From UBA668 sp039796575 (GTDB taxonomy: Bacteria; Actinomycetota; Acidimicrobiia; Acidimicrobiales; Ilumatobacteraceae), in assembly GCA_039796575.1 (NCBI GenBank), contig JBDKJP010000045.1, positions 62,001 to 126,000 on the forward strand: a stretch of DNA of 64,000 nucleotides. Reading direction: 5' to 3'. The notes beneath the pieces are model-generated. The model was not told where the DNA came from. It saw only the letters and a list, made by a program, of their open reading frames with translations, and made no database searches. This document shows, piece by piece, positions 42,820-51,483 of the stretch (its first letter is position 1; every line of letters starts with the position of its first letter). The translations under genes and the position numbers were made by a program.

Positions 42820-43878
42820 TCAGTCGCCGACCGGGATCTGCCAGCGCACCGTCGTGCCGGCGTGCTCGGCCGACGTGACGCTGCAGCTGCCACCGAGCCG
42901 TTCGGCGCGGTCGTGCATGTTCAGCAACCCGCTGCCGAGGCGGTGGCTGCCGGGGATGCCCTCACCGTCGTCGCTGACCGTGAGCAGCAGCTCCTGGTCG
43001 GCGTGCTTCAGCGTGACCTCGACCTTGCGTGCCCGTGCGTGACGGGCCACGTTGCTGAGCGCCTCGCGGGTGACCGCGGCCACCTCGGCCGTGGCCTCCT
43101 CGTCGATGGTGTCGAGCACGCCCGAGAAGTGCAGCGTGGGCCGGAAGCCGAGCACCCGGGCCGATTCGTCGACGAGGTCGTTCACCACGACGCGCACCGT
43201 GCGGCCGGCGCTGCGCTTGCTGGCGAGACCGAAGATGGCGGTGCGCAGCTCGCGGATGGCGTCGTCCTGGTCGTCGAGGATGCGCTCGATCTTCACCTTC
43301 GCGGTCTCGGGCACGGTGGGCAGCACGCTCTGCAGCGACAGGCCCGAGGCGAACAACCGCTGGATGACCGTGTCGTGCAGGTCGCGGGCGATGCGTTCGT
43401 GGTCCTCGGCGAGCAGCACGCGTTCGCGGGCGGCGGCGAGGTCGGCGTCGGCCTGACGGTTGGCGGTGACGTCGCGCACCGTGGCGATGACCACGCGCAT
43501 GCCGGCCACCTCGGCCGGCGCCAGCGAGATCTCGACCGGGAACACCGAACCGTCCTTGCGCTGCGCCGCCAGGTCGAGCCCGGCGCCCATGGCGCGGCGG
43601 TGCGGGTTGGCGTTGAACCCCTCGCGGTGGGCGTGGTGCGACGTGCGCACCTCCACCGGCAGCAGCACCTCGACCGGCTGGCCGAGCATCTCCTCACGGG
43701 TGTAGCCGAGCAGGCGCTCCATCTCGCGGTTGACGAGCGACATCGTGCCGCGGTCGTCGACGATGACGACGCCGTCGGGCATCGCCTCCACGACTTCGAG
43801 CAGCCAGTGGTCGTCGTTCGGGTCCCCCACTTCGGACAGTGTCGCAGGTGTGGGGCCGTCGTCACGCTTCTTGTGCAT
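42820..43878 (-). CDS. PAS-domain sensor histidine kinase (NarX/DevS type)
   Basis: A 352-residue soluble kinase: PAS domain (about 24-136), HisKA_3 dimerisation helix with phospho-accepting His168 in RIARDLHDTVIQRLF, and a HATPase_c domain (about 260-352; ALSNVARHARA, DDGEGIPG, GSGLLNMHDRAERLGG). Unlike DevS it has no GAF pair, so it senses through one PAS domain. It converges on the DosR-like regulator with 21 bp between the stops, and is likely its partner. Confidence 0.9.
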   Translation of the reverse strand: MHKKRDDGPTPATLSEVGDPNDDHWLLEVVEAMPDGVVIVDDRGTMSLVNREMERLLGYTREEMLGQPVEVLLPVEVRTSHHAHREGFNANPHRRAMGAGLDLAAQRKDGSVFPVEISLAPAEVAGMRVVIATVRDVTANRQADADLAAARERVLLAEDHERIARDLHDTVIQRLFASGLSLQSVLPTVPETAKVKIERILDDQDDAIRELRTAIFGLASKRSAGRTVRVVVNDLVDESARVLGFRPTLHFSGVLDTIDEEATAEVAAVTREALSNVARHARARKVEVTLKHADQELLLTVSDDGEGIPGSHRLGSGLLNMHDRAERLGGSCSVTSAEHAGTTVRWQIPVGD

Positions 43879-43892
43879 CACCGTGGTCGACC

Positions 43893-44318
43893 TCAGCCCA
43901 TCGCCTTCCCGAAGTCGAACGTGCGCCAGTGCTCGGGTCGCAGCTGCACGTCGACCGAATCGGGCCCGACGGGGTTGTGCTCGGCGTACCAACGCCCCAG
44001 CTCAGGGCCCAGGTAGCGGGTGGCCATCTCGAGGTTGTCGCCGGTGGCGGGCACCAGCTCGACGGGCCCTTCGACCGACACGTACTGGTACGGCGCGGTC
44101 TCGGTCTGCACGGTCATGGTGGCCCGCCCGGCCGCCCGCAGCAGGCGCGCCTTCAGCGAGTCGCCGTCGATGGTGATGTGCACCACACCGTCCCGGTACA
44201 GGTACCAGATGGGCATCGCGAGGGGCCCACGGCCCGGTTCGTCGACCGCGAGCACGCCCACGTGCACGTCGGTGAGGAACGCCTCGCGTTCGGTCGTGGT
44301 CATCGCCCCGCTCGCCAT
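43893..44318 (-). CDS. PPOX-class F420-/FMN-dependent oxidoreductase
   Basis: A 141-residue split-barrel protein. Core segments are HVGVLAVDEPGRGPLAMPIWYLY, YVSVEGPVELV and a C-terminal EHWRTFDFGKAMG. This type is common in actinobacteria and often binds F420 or FMN. TACGAT lies eight bases before the ATG at 44318, supporting that start over a second ATG at 44303. It follows the kinase by 14 bp in reverse order. Confidence 0.85.
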   Translation of the reverse strand: MASGAMTTTEREAFLTDVHVGVLAVDEPGRGPLAMPIWYLYRDGVVHITIDGDSLKARLLRAAGRATMTVQTETAPYQYVSVEGPVELVPATGDNLEMATRYLGPELGRWYAEHNPVGPDSVDVQLRPEHWRTFDFGKAMG

Positions 44319-44339
44319 GGGCCGAAATCGTAATTGAGG

Positions 44340-45803
44340 TCAGGCCGCGCCGACTGACGGGACGCCGGATTTCGCATCGGCGATCGTCCCCTCGTAGGCG
44401 TGGGCCAGGCACAGCACGTCGACGTCGGCGCGGGGCGGCCCGATGAGCTGCATGCCCATCGGCAGGCCACGCTCGTCGAACCCCACGGGCACGCTCACGG
44501 CCGGCAGCCCGGCGAACGTGGCGTACGACGTGACCTCCATCCAGCGGTGGTAGGTGTCCATCTCGCGGTCACCGATGTGGGTGGGCCAGCGCTGCTCGAT
44601 CGGGAACGGCCACACCTGGGCCGTGGGGACGGCCAGCACGTCGAACCGTGAGAACAGCGACACGATCGACGCGTGGAACTCGGTGCGCACCGCACTGGCC
44701 CGGCTGACCTCGGCGGCTGACAGCGCGAGGCCGCGGTCGATCTCCCACAGCGCCTCGGGCTTCAGCAGCGCGCGCCGCGCCGGGTCGGCCGCCAGCGGGC
44801 CGAGGCCGGCCGACACGAGGAAGTGCCGCCACACCAGCCACGCGTCCCACACCTTCTCGGGCGACATCGGGAACGCCACCGGTTCGACCTCGCAGCCGAG
44901 GTGCGCCAGACGCTGCAGCCCGTCGACGCAGCGGTCGAGGATGCCGGGCTCCATGGCGAGGTGGCCGTCGAGGTCGGCGAGCCAACCGATGCGAGTGCCC
45001 TCGACGTCGTCGTCGAGCGTGGCTCGGGCGTCGGCCACCGTGGCGAACTCGGGGAGCCCGCCCGACAGGCACAGCGGGTCGCGGCGATCGAAGCCGGCCT
45101 GCGTGCCGAGCAGCATCGCCATGTCGACGACGCTGCGTCCCATCGGCCCTTCCGTGGCGAGCTGCGCGAAGTAGTGGTCGCGAGCCGGGAAGCTGGGCAC
45201 GCGTCCCTGGCTGGGCCGGAAGCCGAACACGTGGTTCCACGCGGCCGGGTTGCGCAACGAGCCCATGTAGTCGCTGCCGTCGGCCACCGGCAGCATGCGC
45301 GTGGCCAACGCCACCGCGGCACCGCCGCTGCTGCCGCCCGCCGAACGGGTGGTGTCGTACGGGTTGCGGGTGGGGCCGAACACCTCGTTGAACGTGTGCG
45401 ACCCGAGCCCGAACTCGGGCACGTTGGTCTTGCCGATCACGATGCAGCCGGCCGACTTCATCCGGCTCACCACCAGCGCGTCGAAGTCGGGCACGAAGTC
45501 GGCCAGGAGGGGCGAGCCCGACGTGGTGCGCAGCCCGCGCGTCTCGGCGAGGTCCTTGATGGCCTGCGGCAGCCCGTGCATCCAGCCGCGCGAGAAGTCG
45601 GCGGCGAGCTCGTCGTCACACGTCGCGGCCTCGGCCATCAGCACGTCGCGGTCGCGGCGGCTGACGATGGCGTTGAGGTCGGGGTTGCGGAGGTCGATGC
45701 GGTCGAGGAACGCGGCCATCACCTCACGGCACGACACCTCGAGCCGATGGATGCGCTCCGACAGGTCGGCGGCGCCGAGTTCGGTCAGGTCCACGCCGTG
45801 CAC
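44340..45803 (-). CDS. Amidase (amidase-signature family, second copy)
   Basis: A 487-residue amidase-signature hydrolase. The Lys is in AIKDLAETRG, the Gly-Ser loop in SAGGSSGGAAVA, and the nucleophile region reads DGSDYMGSLRNPA, with Met where the family usually has Gly before GS. C-terminal GLPAVSVPVGFDERGLPMGMQ is conserved. GTG at 45803 is ten bases after the stop of the upstream metalloprotease gene; GTG at 45794 is an alternative. Substrate unknown. Confidence 0.88.
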   Translation of the reverse strand: MHGVDLTELGAADLSERIHRLEVSCREVMAAFLDRIDLRNPDLNAIVSRRDRDVLMAEAATCDDELAADFSRGWMHGLPQAIKDLAETRGLRTTSGSPLLADFVPDFDALVVSRMKSAGCIVIGKTNVPEFGLGSHTFNEVFGPTRNPYDTTRSAGGSSGGAAVALATRMLPVADGSDYMGSLRNPAAWNHVFGFRPSQGRVPSFPARDHYFAQLATEGPMGRSVVDMAMLLGTQAGFDRRDPLCLSGGLPEFATVADARATLDDDVEGTRIGWLADLDGHLAMEPGILDRCVDGLQRLAHLGCEVEPVAFPMSPEKVWDAWLVWRHFLVSAGLGPLAADPARRALLKPEALWEIDRGLALSAAEVSRASAVRTEFHASIVSLFSRFDVLAVPTAQVWPFPIEQRWPTHIGDREMDTYHRWMEVTSYATFAGLPAVSVPVGFDERGLPMGMQLIGPPRADVDVLCLAHAYEGTIADAKSGVPSVGAA

Positions 45804-45813
45804 TGTGGCACGT

Positions 45814-47427
45814 TCAGCCTCCGCACGCCGCACGCGCCGCGGCGAGCGCGGCGTCGACCTGTGCCTGCTGCTGCGGCGATCGCAGCATGGTCAGGAACGG
45901 CGCGACCGCAGGGTCGTCGATCACCGTGCGCGCCGCGCACAGATGGGTCGACGCGGCGGCGAGGTCGTTCGCCGTCGGCGGCACGGCCGCGTTCTCGAGC
46001 AGCATCGCCGTCGTCGGTTGCACCACGGGCAGCGGCGGGTTGGCGCCGGTGGCACCGCGGGCACACACCTCGAACGTCACCGTGCCGTCGCGCTCGAACG
46101 GTCGCGTCGGCGACCCGATGGTGGTCGACCACCACGTGATCGCCGCGATGAACGTGGACGGGTCGCCCTCGAGCGCCGTGCTGACGGACACGCACAACGG
46201 ACCACCCGGCGCCTTGCGGTACGACGTGTACGCGGCCGCCTGCCAGTGGTCGAGCGCGCTGCGCGCCAGCGTCCACGGCAACCAGGCGTCGAGCATCACC
46301 ACCATCTCCAGCATCGAGAGCGGTGTGCTGTCCGCGATCACGTCGGCACCCTGGGGCCCCACTGCGGTGATGCCCACCGACGGCTCGTCGCCGTCGGGAC
46401 GCCACTGCCAGTTCGCGATGAGCTGCTCCTCCGTCGGCGGGTTCGACAGCAGGTCGTCGACGCCGGCGTTGCCGCGGCGGTCGAGCACCGTGCGCAGCAG
46501 CGCAGGGCCGAGCACGTACGGCGCGTACTGGAACTCCACCACCGGCCACGGCACGGTGGCCAGCTGCCCGGCCGCCTCGGCCGACATCGTGTCGGCGGCG
46601 CGCGCGGCCGCCTGCTCCTCGGGCGGGAGGGTGGCGAAGTACGCCTCCTCGATGCGCATCGCGTCGGCCTCGACGATGCTGCGCATCGGCACGTCGCCCG
46701 CCTTGTCGTGCAGGTCGAAGTGCTGGGCCTGCAGCGCGTGCGTCAGCTCGTGCACCACGGTGACGCGCACGCCGGGCGTCAGCTCGTTGCCGCGCACGGT
46801 GATGCGGTCGGTCTCGGGCGAGTAGAAGCCGAGTGTGGTGGCTGCCGACAGCGTCGACTGCCCTGCACTCGGGTCGTATCCGGTGGCCAGACCGAACGCG
46901 TCGAACAGCTCCGAGGTGTACTCGGCCATCTGGGTCTCGTCGGGGGAGATCGCGGTGGCGTCGGCGCGGGTCTGCGCGAGGAACTGCTCCTCGCTGAGGA
47001 AGTCGATCGCGATCGGGTGCTCGAACGTGAGCGCCCGTGTCTGTTCCACGAACGTCACCAGCTCGGCGACGCGCGGGTCCCATGCGTCGGGGTGTGGCGC
47101 GTCGAACGGGCGCAGCCGCTGGTACAGCATCACGCCGCCGGCCGCGAGGCCCGACACCACGAGCAGCCCGAGGAACTTCTTCGCGAACGACCCCTTCTTC
47201 TTCCGGCGCTTCGGCGGGGGTGCCGAGTCGTTGTTGAACAACAGGTGCATGGGCACGCCCTGCACCTTCGGCCCCGTAGCTGCGGCAGTGGGCGGTGCAC
47301 CGGGCAGCCCCGGCGACGGCATCGTGGCCACCGAGGTGACCTTCACCTGCGGCGGCAGCTTCGGCACGAACGGCGGGGGGATGGTGGCGACGCGCGCGTC
47401 GCGAGGCGGGGCCTCGAACGTGTTCAC
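45814..47427 (-). CDS. Membrane-anchored HExxH metalloprotease-like protein
   Basis: A 537-residue protein with a Pro-rich cytoplasmic N-terminus (1-70), a KKRKK-type stop-transfer sequence and one transmembrane helix (about 84-102); the rest should be outside. The zinc motif HELTH is at 226-230 in VVHELTHALQAQHFDL, and EADA at about 253-256 is a possible third ligand region. Resembles putative neutral zinc metallopeptidases. It has a tandem paralogue at 47522 that has lost the second His. GTG start at 47427 with GGGGGA upstream. Confidence 0.8.
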   Translation of the reverse strand: MNTFEAPPRDARVATIPPPFVPKLPPQVKVTSVATMPSPGLPGAPPTAAATGPKVQGVPMHLLFNNDSAPPPKRRKKKGSFAKKFLGLLVVSGLAAGGVMLYQRLRPFDAPHPDAWDPRVAELVTFVEQTRALTFEHPIAIDFLSEEQFLAQTRADATAISPDETQMAEYTSELFDAFGLATGYDPSAGQSTLSAATTLGFYSPETDRITVRGNELTPGVRVTVVHELTHALQAQHFDLHDKAGDVPMRSIVEADAMRIEEAYFATLPPEEQAAARAADTMSAEAAGQLATVPWPVVEFQYAPYVLGPALLRTVLDRRGNAGVDDLLSNPPTEEQLIANWQWRPDGDEPSVGITAVGPQGADVIADSTPLSMLEMVVMLDAWLPWTLARSALDHWQAAAYTSYRKAPGGPLCVSVSTALEGDPSTFIAAITWWSTTIGSPTRPFERDGTVTFEVCARGATGANPPLPVVQPTTAMLLENAAVPPTANDLAAASTHLCAARTVIDDPAVAPFLTMLRSPQQQAQVDAALAAARAACGG

Positions 47428-47521
47428 GGGTGTCCCCCGGGCGCGTGCATGCCCTACTCATCGGCACGCACGGCCGCGAACTTGACGAAACCGTGACGCG
47501 TTCTCGTCGACGCGCCGCAGG

Positions 47522-49132
47522 TCAGGCCGTACAACCGTCGCGTGCCGCGGCGAACAGGGCGTCGTACTGCGCAGCCTGCGCGGCGTCGCGCACGGGCAGC
47601 ATGACGAGGGGTGCCGCGACCGGGTCGTCGATGAGGGCGGCCGCGGTGCACAGCTCGGTCCGCACGAGCAGGAAGGTGCCGTTGCTCACCGGCGCCAGGC
47701 TCCGTTCGAACATCATCGCGGCAACGGTCGGCACCGTCTGCGGTGGCGCGACCGGGGCGCCGTCGGGTCGAGCGCAGAGCTGGATGTGCACGGTGTCGGC
47801 CGACGAGCTGCCGGCCGCGGTGAACGTGCCGGCTTCGACCTCCGGTCGACCGGTCGAGCCCATCGCGGTGGCCCAGTACGTGAACGCCACGGCCAGGTCG
47901 TCGGAGTAGGTCGACAGCACCATCACCGCCACGGCGGCGCAGAGCGGGCCGTCGGGCGCGGTGCGGTAGGTGGTGTACGTCCCGTCGACCCAACCGAGGA
48001 GCGCGTCGCTCGACACGGTCCAGGGCAACCAGGTGTCGATGGCGATCAGCAGCTCCACACCGGTGAGGTCCTTCGCCGTCTCGATCGGCACGGCACCCGC
48101 CGGCAACCGCGGGGTGGCCTCGAAGTCGCCCTCCTTCTCGGAGAACGCGGTCCACGGGTTCATCACCGCGTACTCGTCGGGCGGGGAGCGGAGGAGGTCG
48201 TGGATGCCGATGACGCCACGCTGGTCGGTGGCGTTGGCCACCAGCGCCTCGCCGAGCGTGAACGGAGCGTGCACGGCATCGAGCAGCGGCCACGGCGCGG
48301 CGGGGAGGCCCGCAGTCGCCGGCACCGGGAGCGGGGCGCTGCCGATGGCTGCCTGCGCATCGGGCCGCAGCCGCTCGACGTACGCCGCGGCCGCGGCAGC
48401 TGCCGCAGCCTGTTCGATGGCGGCCTCGCTGAGGGCGCTCGACGGGGTGCGGACCCTCGTGCCTGCCGGGGTGGCGGCCATCTGTGTCAGCCCCGCGAGG
48501 GTGAGCTCGTGGACGATGGCCACCTCGTCGATCGGGTCGATGTTCTCGCCGCGCATGACGATCACGTCCGAGGTGGGCAGCCAGGCCACGTCGACGCCGA
48601 CCGTCGACGGTGTCGGGGTGATGCCGAACAGGTCGACCAGGTCGGCACCGTAGGTGGGCCCGGCCGCGGGGTCGTCGAGCGGGGCAGCAGCGAACTCCTG
48701 CAGCCGGCTGTCGAACTCGAGCGGGTCGAGGTGCTCGAGGCGAACCGGGTGCTGGAACTCCAGACCGCTCAGGAGCTCGACCTGGGCCACGAGCGGTGCG
48801 AGCTCGTCGGACCACTCGCTTGGTGTGCCGGTCTCGTCGTCGCCGAGGATGCGTGTGGCGGCGAACACCCCACCGCCGACGAGGGCGAGCAGCAACACCA
48901 GCGACACCAGGCGTGACGTGCGCTTGCGACGGGAGCGCACCTTCCTCGCGGCGGCGATCTGCTCCATCGGGTTGACCGCCCCGACCGACGGCGCGACGAC
49001 CGGGGGCCGCGTCGGCGCGGCCGCGGGTGCGGGTGCGGGTGCAGGCGTCGGTGCCGGTGCCGGCGGCGGGAGCGACGGCAACGACGGCTGACCGTTGCCG
49101 CCCGCGTCGGGAGGCGCATCGAACGGGTTCAC
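47522..49132 (-). CDS. Paralogue of the 45814 protein with degenerate zinc motif
   Basis: A 536-residue protein of the same plan: Pro/Ala-rich N-terminus (16-48), basic RSRRKRTSR, one transmembrane helix (about 74-94), external domain. The motif position reads HELTL at 208-212, with the second His of HExxH replaced by Leu, so zinc catalysis is unlikely. An Ala-run AAAAAAAAAY lies near residues 242-252. Same gene order and direction as its relative, 94 bp apart; a duplicate that may act as a binding or regulatory partner. Confidence 0.82.
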   Translation of the reverse strand: MNPFDAPPDAGGNGQPSLPSLPPPAPAPTPAPAPAPAAAPTRPPVVAPSVGAVNPMEQIAAARKVRSRRKRTSRLVSLVLLLALVGGGVFAATRILGDDETGTPSEWSDELAPLVAQVELLSGLEFQHPVRLEHLDPLEFDSRLQEFAAAPLDDPAAGPTYGADLVDLFGITPTPSTVGVDVAWLPTSDVIVMRGENIDPIDEVAIVHELTLAGLTQMAATPAGTRVRTPSSALSEAAIEQAAAAAAAAAYVERLRPDAQAAIGSAPLPVPATAGLPAAPWPLLDAVHAPFTLGEALVANATDQRGVIGIHDLLRSPPDEYAVMNPWTAFSEKEGDFEATPRLPAGAVPIETAKDLTGVELLIAIDTWLPWTVSSDALLGWVDGTYTTYRTAPDGPLCAAVAVMVLSTYSDDLAVAFTYWATAMGSTGRPEVEAGTFTAAGSSSADTVHIQLCARPDGAPVAPPQTVPTVAAMMFERSLAPVSNGTFLLVRTELCTAAALIDDPVAAPLVMLPVRDAAQAAQYDALFAAARDGCTA

Positions 49133-49218
49133 CGCGTGCCGCCCACGAGATCGAACATGTCCTCAGTATCGGTCCGATGCGCTCGGCCTTGACGGACCCG
49201 CGCAGTTCAGTGTGCGCG

Positions 49219-50454
49219 TCAGTGCGCGGTGGCCAGCGTGACCTGCACCCGCTCGTAGCGGTCCATCCGCCGCGGGTCGTGCCGCACCTCACCCTCGGCC
49301 AGTGCCAACGTGGGGCAACGCCGCAGCAGGTGCTCGACGGCCACCTGCGTCTGCATGCGGGCCAACGGTGCGCCGATGCAGTAGTGCAGGCCCTGGCCGA
49401 ACCCGAGCGACACCGTCTCGGGACGGGTGATGTCGAACACCTCGGGCGCGTCCCATCGCTCCGGGTCGCGGTTGCCGGCGCCGAGTGCGACGCGCACCGT
49501 GCTGCCGGCCGGGATGATCGTGCCGCGGATGTCGATGTCGTCGAGCGCCAACCGGGGTGTGGTGGTCTGCTGGTTCGGGTGGTGGTAGCGCAGGATCTCG
49601 GTCACCGCGCCGCCCAGCAGCTCGGGACGTGCGCGCAGCAGCGCCCACTGTTCGGGATGCCGCAACAGCAGCAGCATCCCGCTCGAGATCATCCGCTCCG
49701 TGGTGGTGCCGGCCGCGGTGTAGATGGTGAGCAGCGCGGCGAGGATCTCGTCGTTGGTGAGCCGGGCGCCCTGGTCCTCGGCCTGCACGAGCGCCGACAC
49801 CAGGTCCTGCTGCGGTGCGCGACGCCGCTCGTCGACCACCGCGGCGATGAAGTCGAGCTGCCACACCAGCGCGTCGCGGGCGGCGGCGCGCTGCTCGTCG
49901 GTGGCGGTCGGGTCGCCGAGGCGCTCGGTGTCCTCGAACGACGACCGGAACCGGTCGCGTGCATCGGCCGGGATGCCGATCATCTCGGACGCGACGGTGA
50001 TGGTGAGCGGGAACGCGAGCTCGGTGACCAGGTCGAGCGTGCCCGCCGCGAGCCCGCCGTCGATGCACGCATCGACCAGTTCGGCCACCCGCGCTCGCTG
50101 ATGATCGACCTTCGCCCGCGTGAACGCCTGCTGCACCAACTGCCGCACCCGGGTGTGATCGGGCGCGTCCTTCATGTTGAACGAGTGCAGCACCACCTGC
50201 TGCGCGCGGACGAACGGGTCGTCGAGGTCGGGTGCGGCGCGGTGACGAGCGCTCACCCCCGGCAGCGAGCCCTTCTTCGTCCACTCGCTCGACAGGCGCG
50301 GGTCGCGCAGCGCGGCCGCGATGTCGTCGTGCCGTGTGAGCAACCAGTAGCCGTACGCGCTGCGGTGCACGGGGTCGTGCTCGCGCAGCCACGCGAGCGT
50401 GGGCGCGGGGTCCTCGAGGAACTCGCGCGAATGCAGGTCGAGCGGGATGTCGAT
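49219..50454 (-). CDS. Cytochrome P450, non-canonical start
   Basis: A P450 with the I-helix segment TIYTAAGTTTERM, ExxR in EILRYHH, and heme-binding FGQGLHYCIGAPLAR (Cys ligand). It should hydroxylate an unknown substrate. The first in-frame ATG/GTG is GTG 50370, which would remove the conserved N-terminus PLDLHSREFLEDP and LREHDPV. Reading on upstream gives family-like sequence to an ATC at 50454 placed six bases after GGAGGA, so I annotate that as the probable start. Confidence 0.85.
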   Translation of the reverse strand: MDIPLDLHSREFLEDPAPTLAWLREHDPVHRSAYGYWLLTRHDDIAAALRDPRLSSEWTKKGSLPGVSARHRAAPDLDDPFVRAQQVVLHSFNMKDAPDHTRVRQLVQQAFTRAKVDHQRARVAELVDACIDGGLAAGTLDLVTELAFPLTITVASEMIGIPADARDRFRSSFEDTERLGDPTATDEQRAAARDALVWQLDFIAAVVDERRRAPQQDLVSALVQAEDQGARLTNDEILAALLTIYTAAGTTTERMISSGMLLLLRHPEQWALLRARPELLGGAVTEILRYHHPNQQTTTPRLALDDIDIRGTIIPAGSTVRVALGAGNRDPERWDAPEVFDITRPETVSLGFGQGLHYCIGAPLARMQTQVAVEHLLRRCPTLALAEGEVRHDPRRMDRYERVQVTLATAH

Positions 50455-50488
50455 GGGGGCTCCTCCGGTGCCGGCGGCGCCCGGGACC

Positions 50489-50869
50489 CTACAGGCCGAG
50501 GAGCTTGGCCTTCGCGGCCGAGAACTCGGCGTCGCTCAGGATGCCCTGCGCTTTCATGTCGGCCAGCTGCTGCAGCTTGGCCATCGTGTCGTCGCCACCT
50601 GCGGCCGGCGCGGCGGGCGGCGGGGGCGGCGGTGCGGCCTGCTGGGCGGCCATCTGCGCGGCGACCTGCTGCTGCACGGCAGCATCGATGGCGGCCTGCT
50701 CCTGCTGCTGGCGGTAGGCGGCGGCCTCGGCCTCCTGCTGAGCGGCGGCGGCCTGCTTGTTGTGCATGCCACCGACCACGGCGGTGGCGGTGCCGGCGAC
50801 GACCGCAGTGCGGGCGGCGGTGCCGATGAGGGAGGGGCGACCGACTCGCCCGATTCCACGACGCATCAT
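50489..50869 (-). CDS. SHOCT-domain protein
   Basis: A 126-residue protein: basic N-terminus, hydrophobic segment (about 14-35), Ala/Gln-rich coiled region (AAAAQQEAEAAAYRQQQEQAA), Pro-rich linker, and a C-terminal SHOCT domain (KLQQLADMKAQGILSDAEF). SHOCT proteins are usually short oligomerisation or membrane-associated modules of unknown function. The start has AGGAG upstream. It is next to a DUF6325 gene, a common pairing in actinobacteria. Confidence 0.85.
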   Translation of the reverse strand: MMRRGIGRVGRPSLIGTAARTAVVAGTATAVVGGMHNKQAAAAQQEAEAAAYRQQQEQAAIDAAVQQQVAAQMAAQQAAPPPPPPAAPAAGGDDTMAKLQQLADMKAQGILSDAEFSAAKAKLLGL

Positions 50870-50907
50870 GATGTGATCTCCTGTGAGTGTTCGGGGTTGG
50901 GGGTGGG

Positions 50908-51321
50908 TCAGAGGGTGTCGGCGGCCAGCTGGGCCAGCTCGTCCGGGATGCGACCACCGGCGATGAGCTCGCCGCCGGCGTTGCGGATGGCGGCCGCGAA
51001 CGGCGCTGCCCAGAGGTCTTCCCACACCAGCAGTGCGGCGCTGGAGTTGTTGTCCATCACCTCGGCGGCGGTGAGGATGTCGTCCTCGTTCAGCAGGCCG
51101 GCCTCGCCGTCGAGGTGCGCGAAGCCGAAGCCGTCGCCGTTCTCGCCCGCGTCGTATTCGTCCCAGACCACGTTGCCGAGCTCGTCCTTGAGGATGAACA
51201 CCATGTCGATGATGCGCACCGTCTTGCTCTCGATCAGGTCGGCCAGGGCAGGAGCGATCTCACCCTTGAACTGATTGCCAGGGAACTGGATGATGATGTA
51301 CTCGACCGGTCCGATGGTCAT
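50908..51321 (-). CDS. DUF6325 family protein
   Basis: A 137-residue alpha/beta protein of the DUF6325 type: MTIGPVEYIII, FPGNQFKGEIAPALADLI, and VRIIDMVFILKD are visible, with an acidic middle (YDAGENGDG). Function unknown. It is the first gene of a minus-strand set with the SHOCT protein and P450. AGGAA lies before the ATG at 51321. Confidence 0.82.
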   Translation of the reverse strand: MTIGPVEYIIIQFPGNQFKGEIAPALADLIESKTVRIIDMVFILKDELGNVVWDEYDAGENGDGFGFAHLDGEAGLLNEDDILTAAEVMDNNSSAALLVWEDLWAAPFAAAIRNAGGELIAGGRIPDELAQLAADTL

Positions 51322-51483
51322 GAGGGTTCCTCTCTCGGGTCCACGGGGCATCACGAGGGGCCCCGACGGCCTCGCCAGTCTGTCACTCCTGGAGGGGCAC
51401 GGCATCACCCCCTCCGGGTGAAGCAACCCTCACCCCACGTGGGTGACGTGCAACTGTGCTCGTTCGGCGTACCGTTCTGTCCC

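Noticed and set aside
47522..49132. Sequencing error or frameshift causing HELTL
   Set aside because: The frame is open over the full length and similarity to the neighbour continues on both sides of the motif, so this looks like a true substitution.
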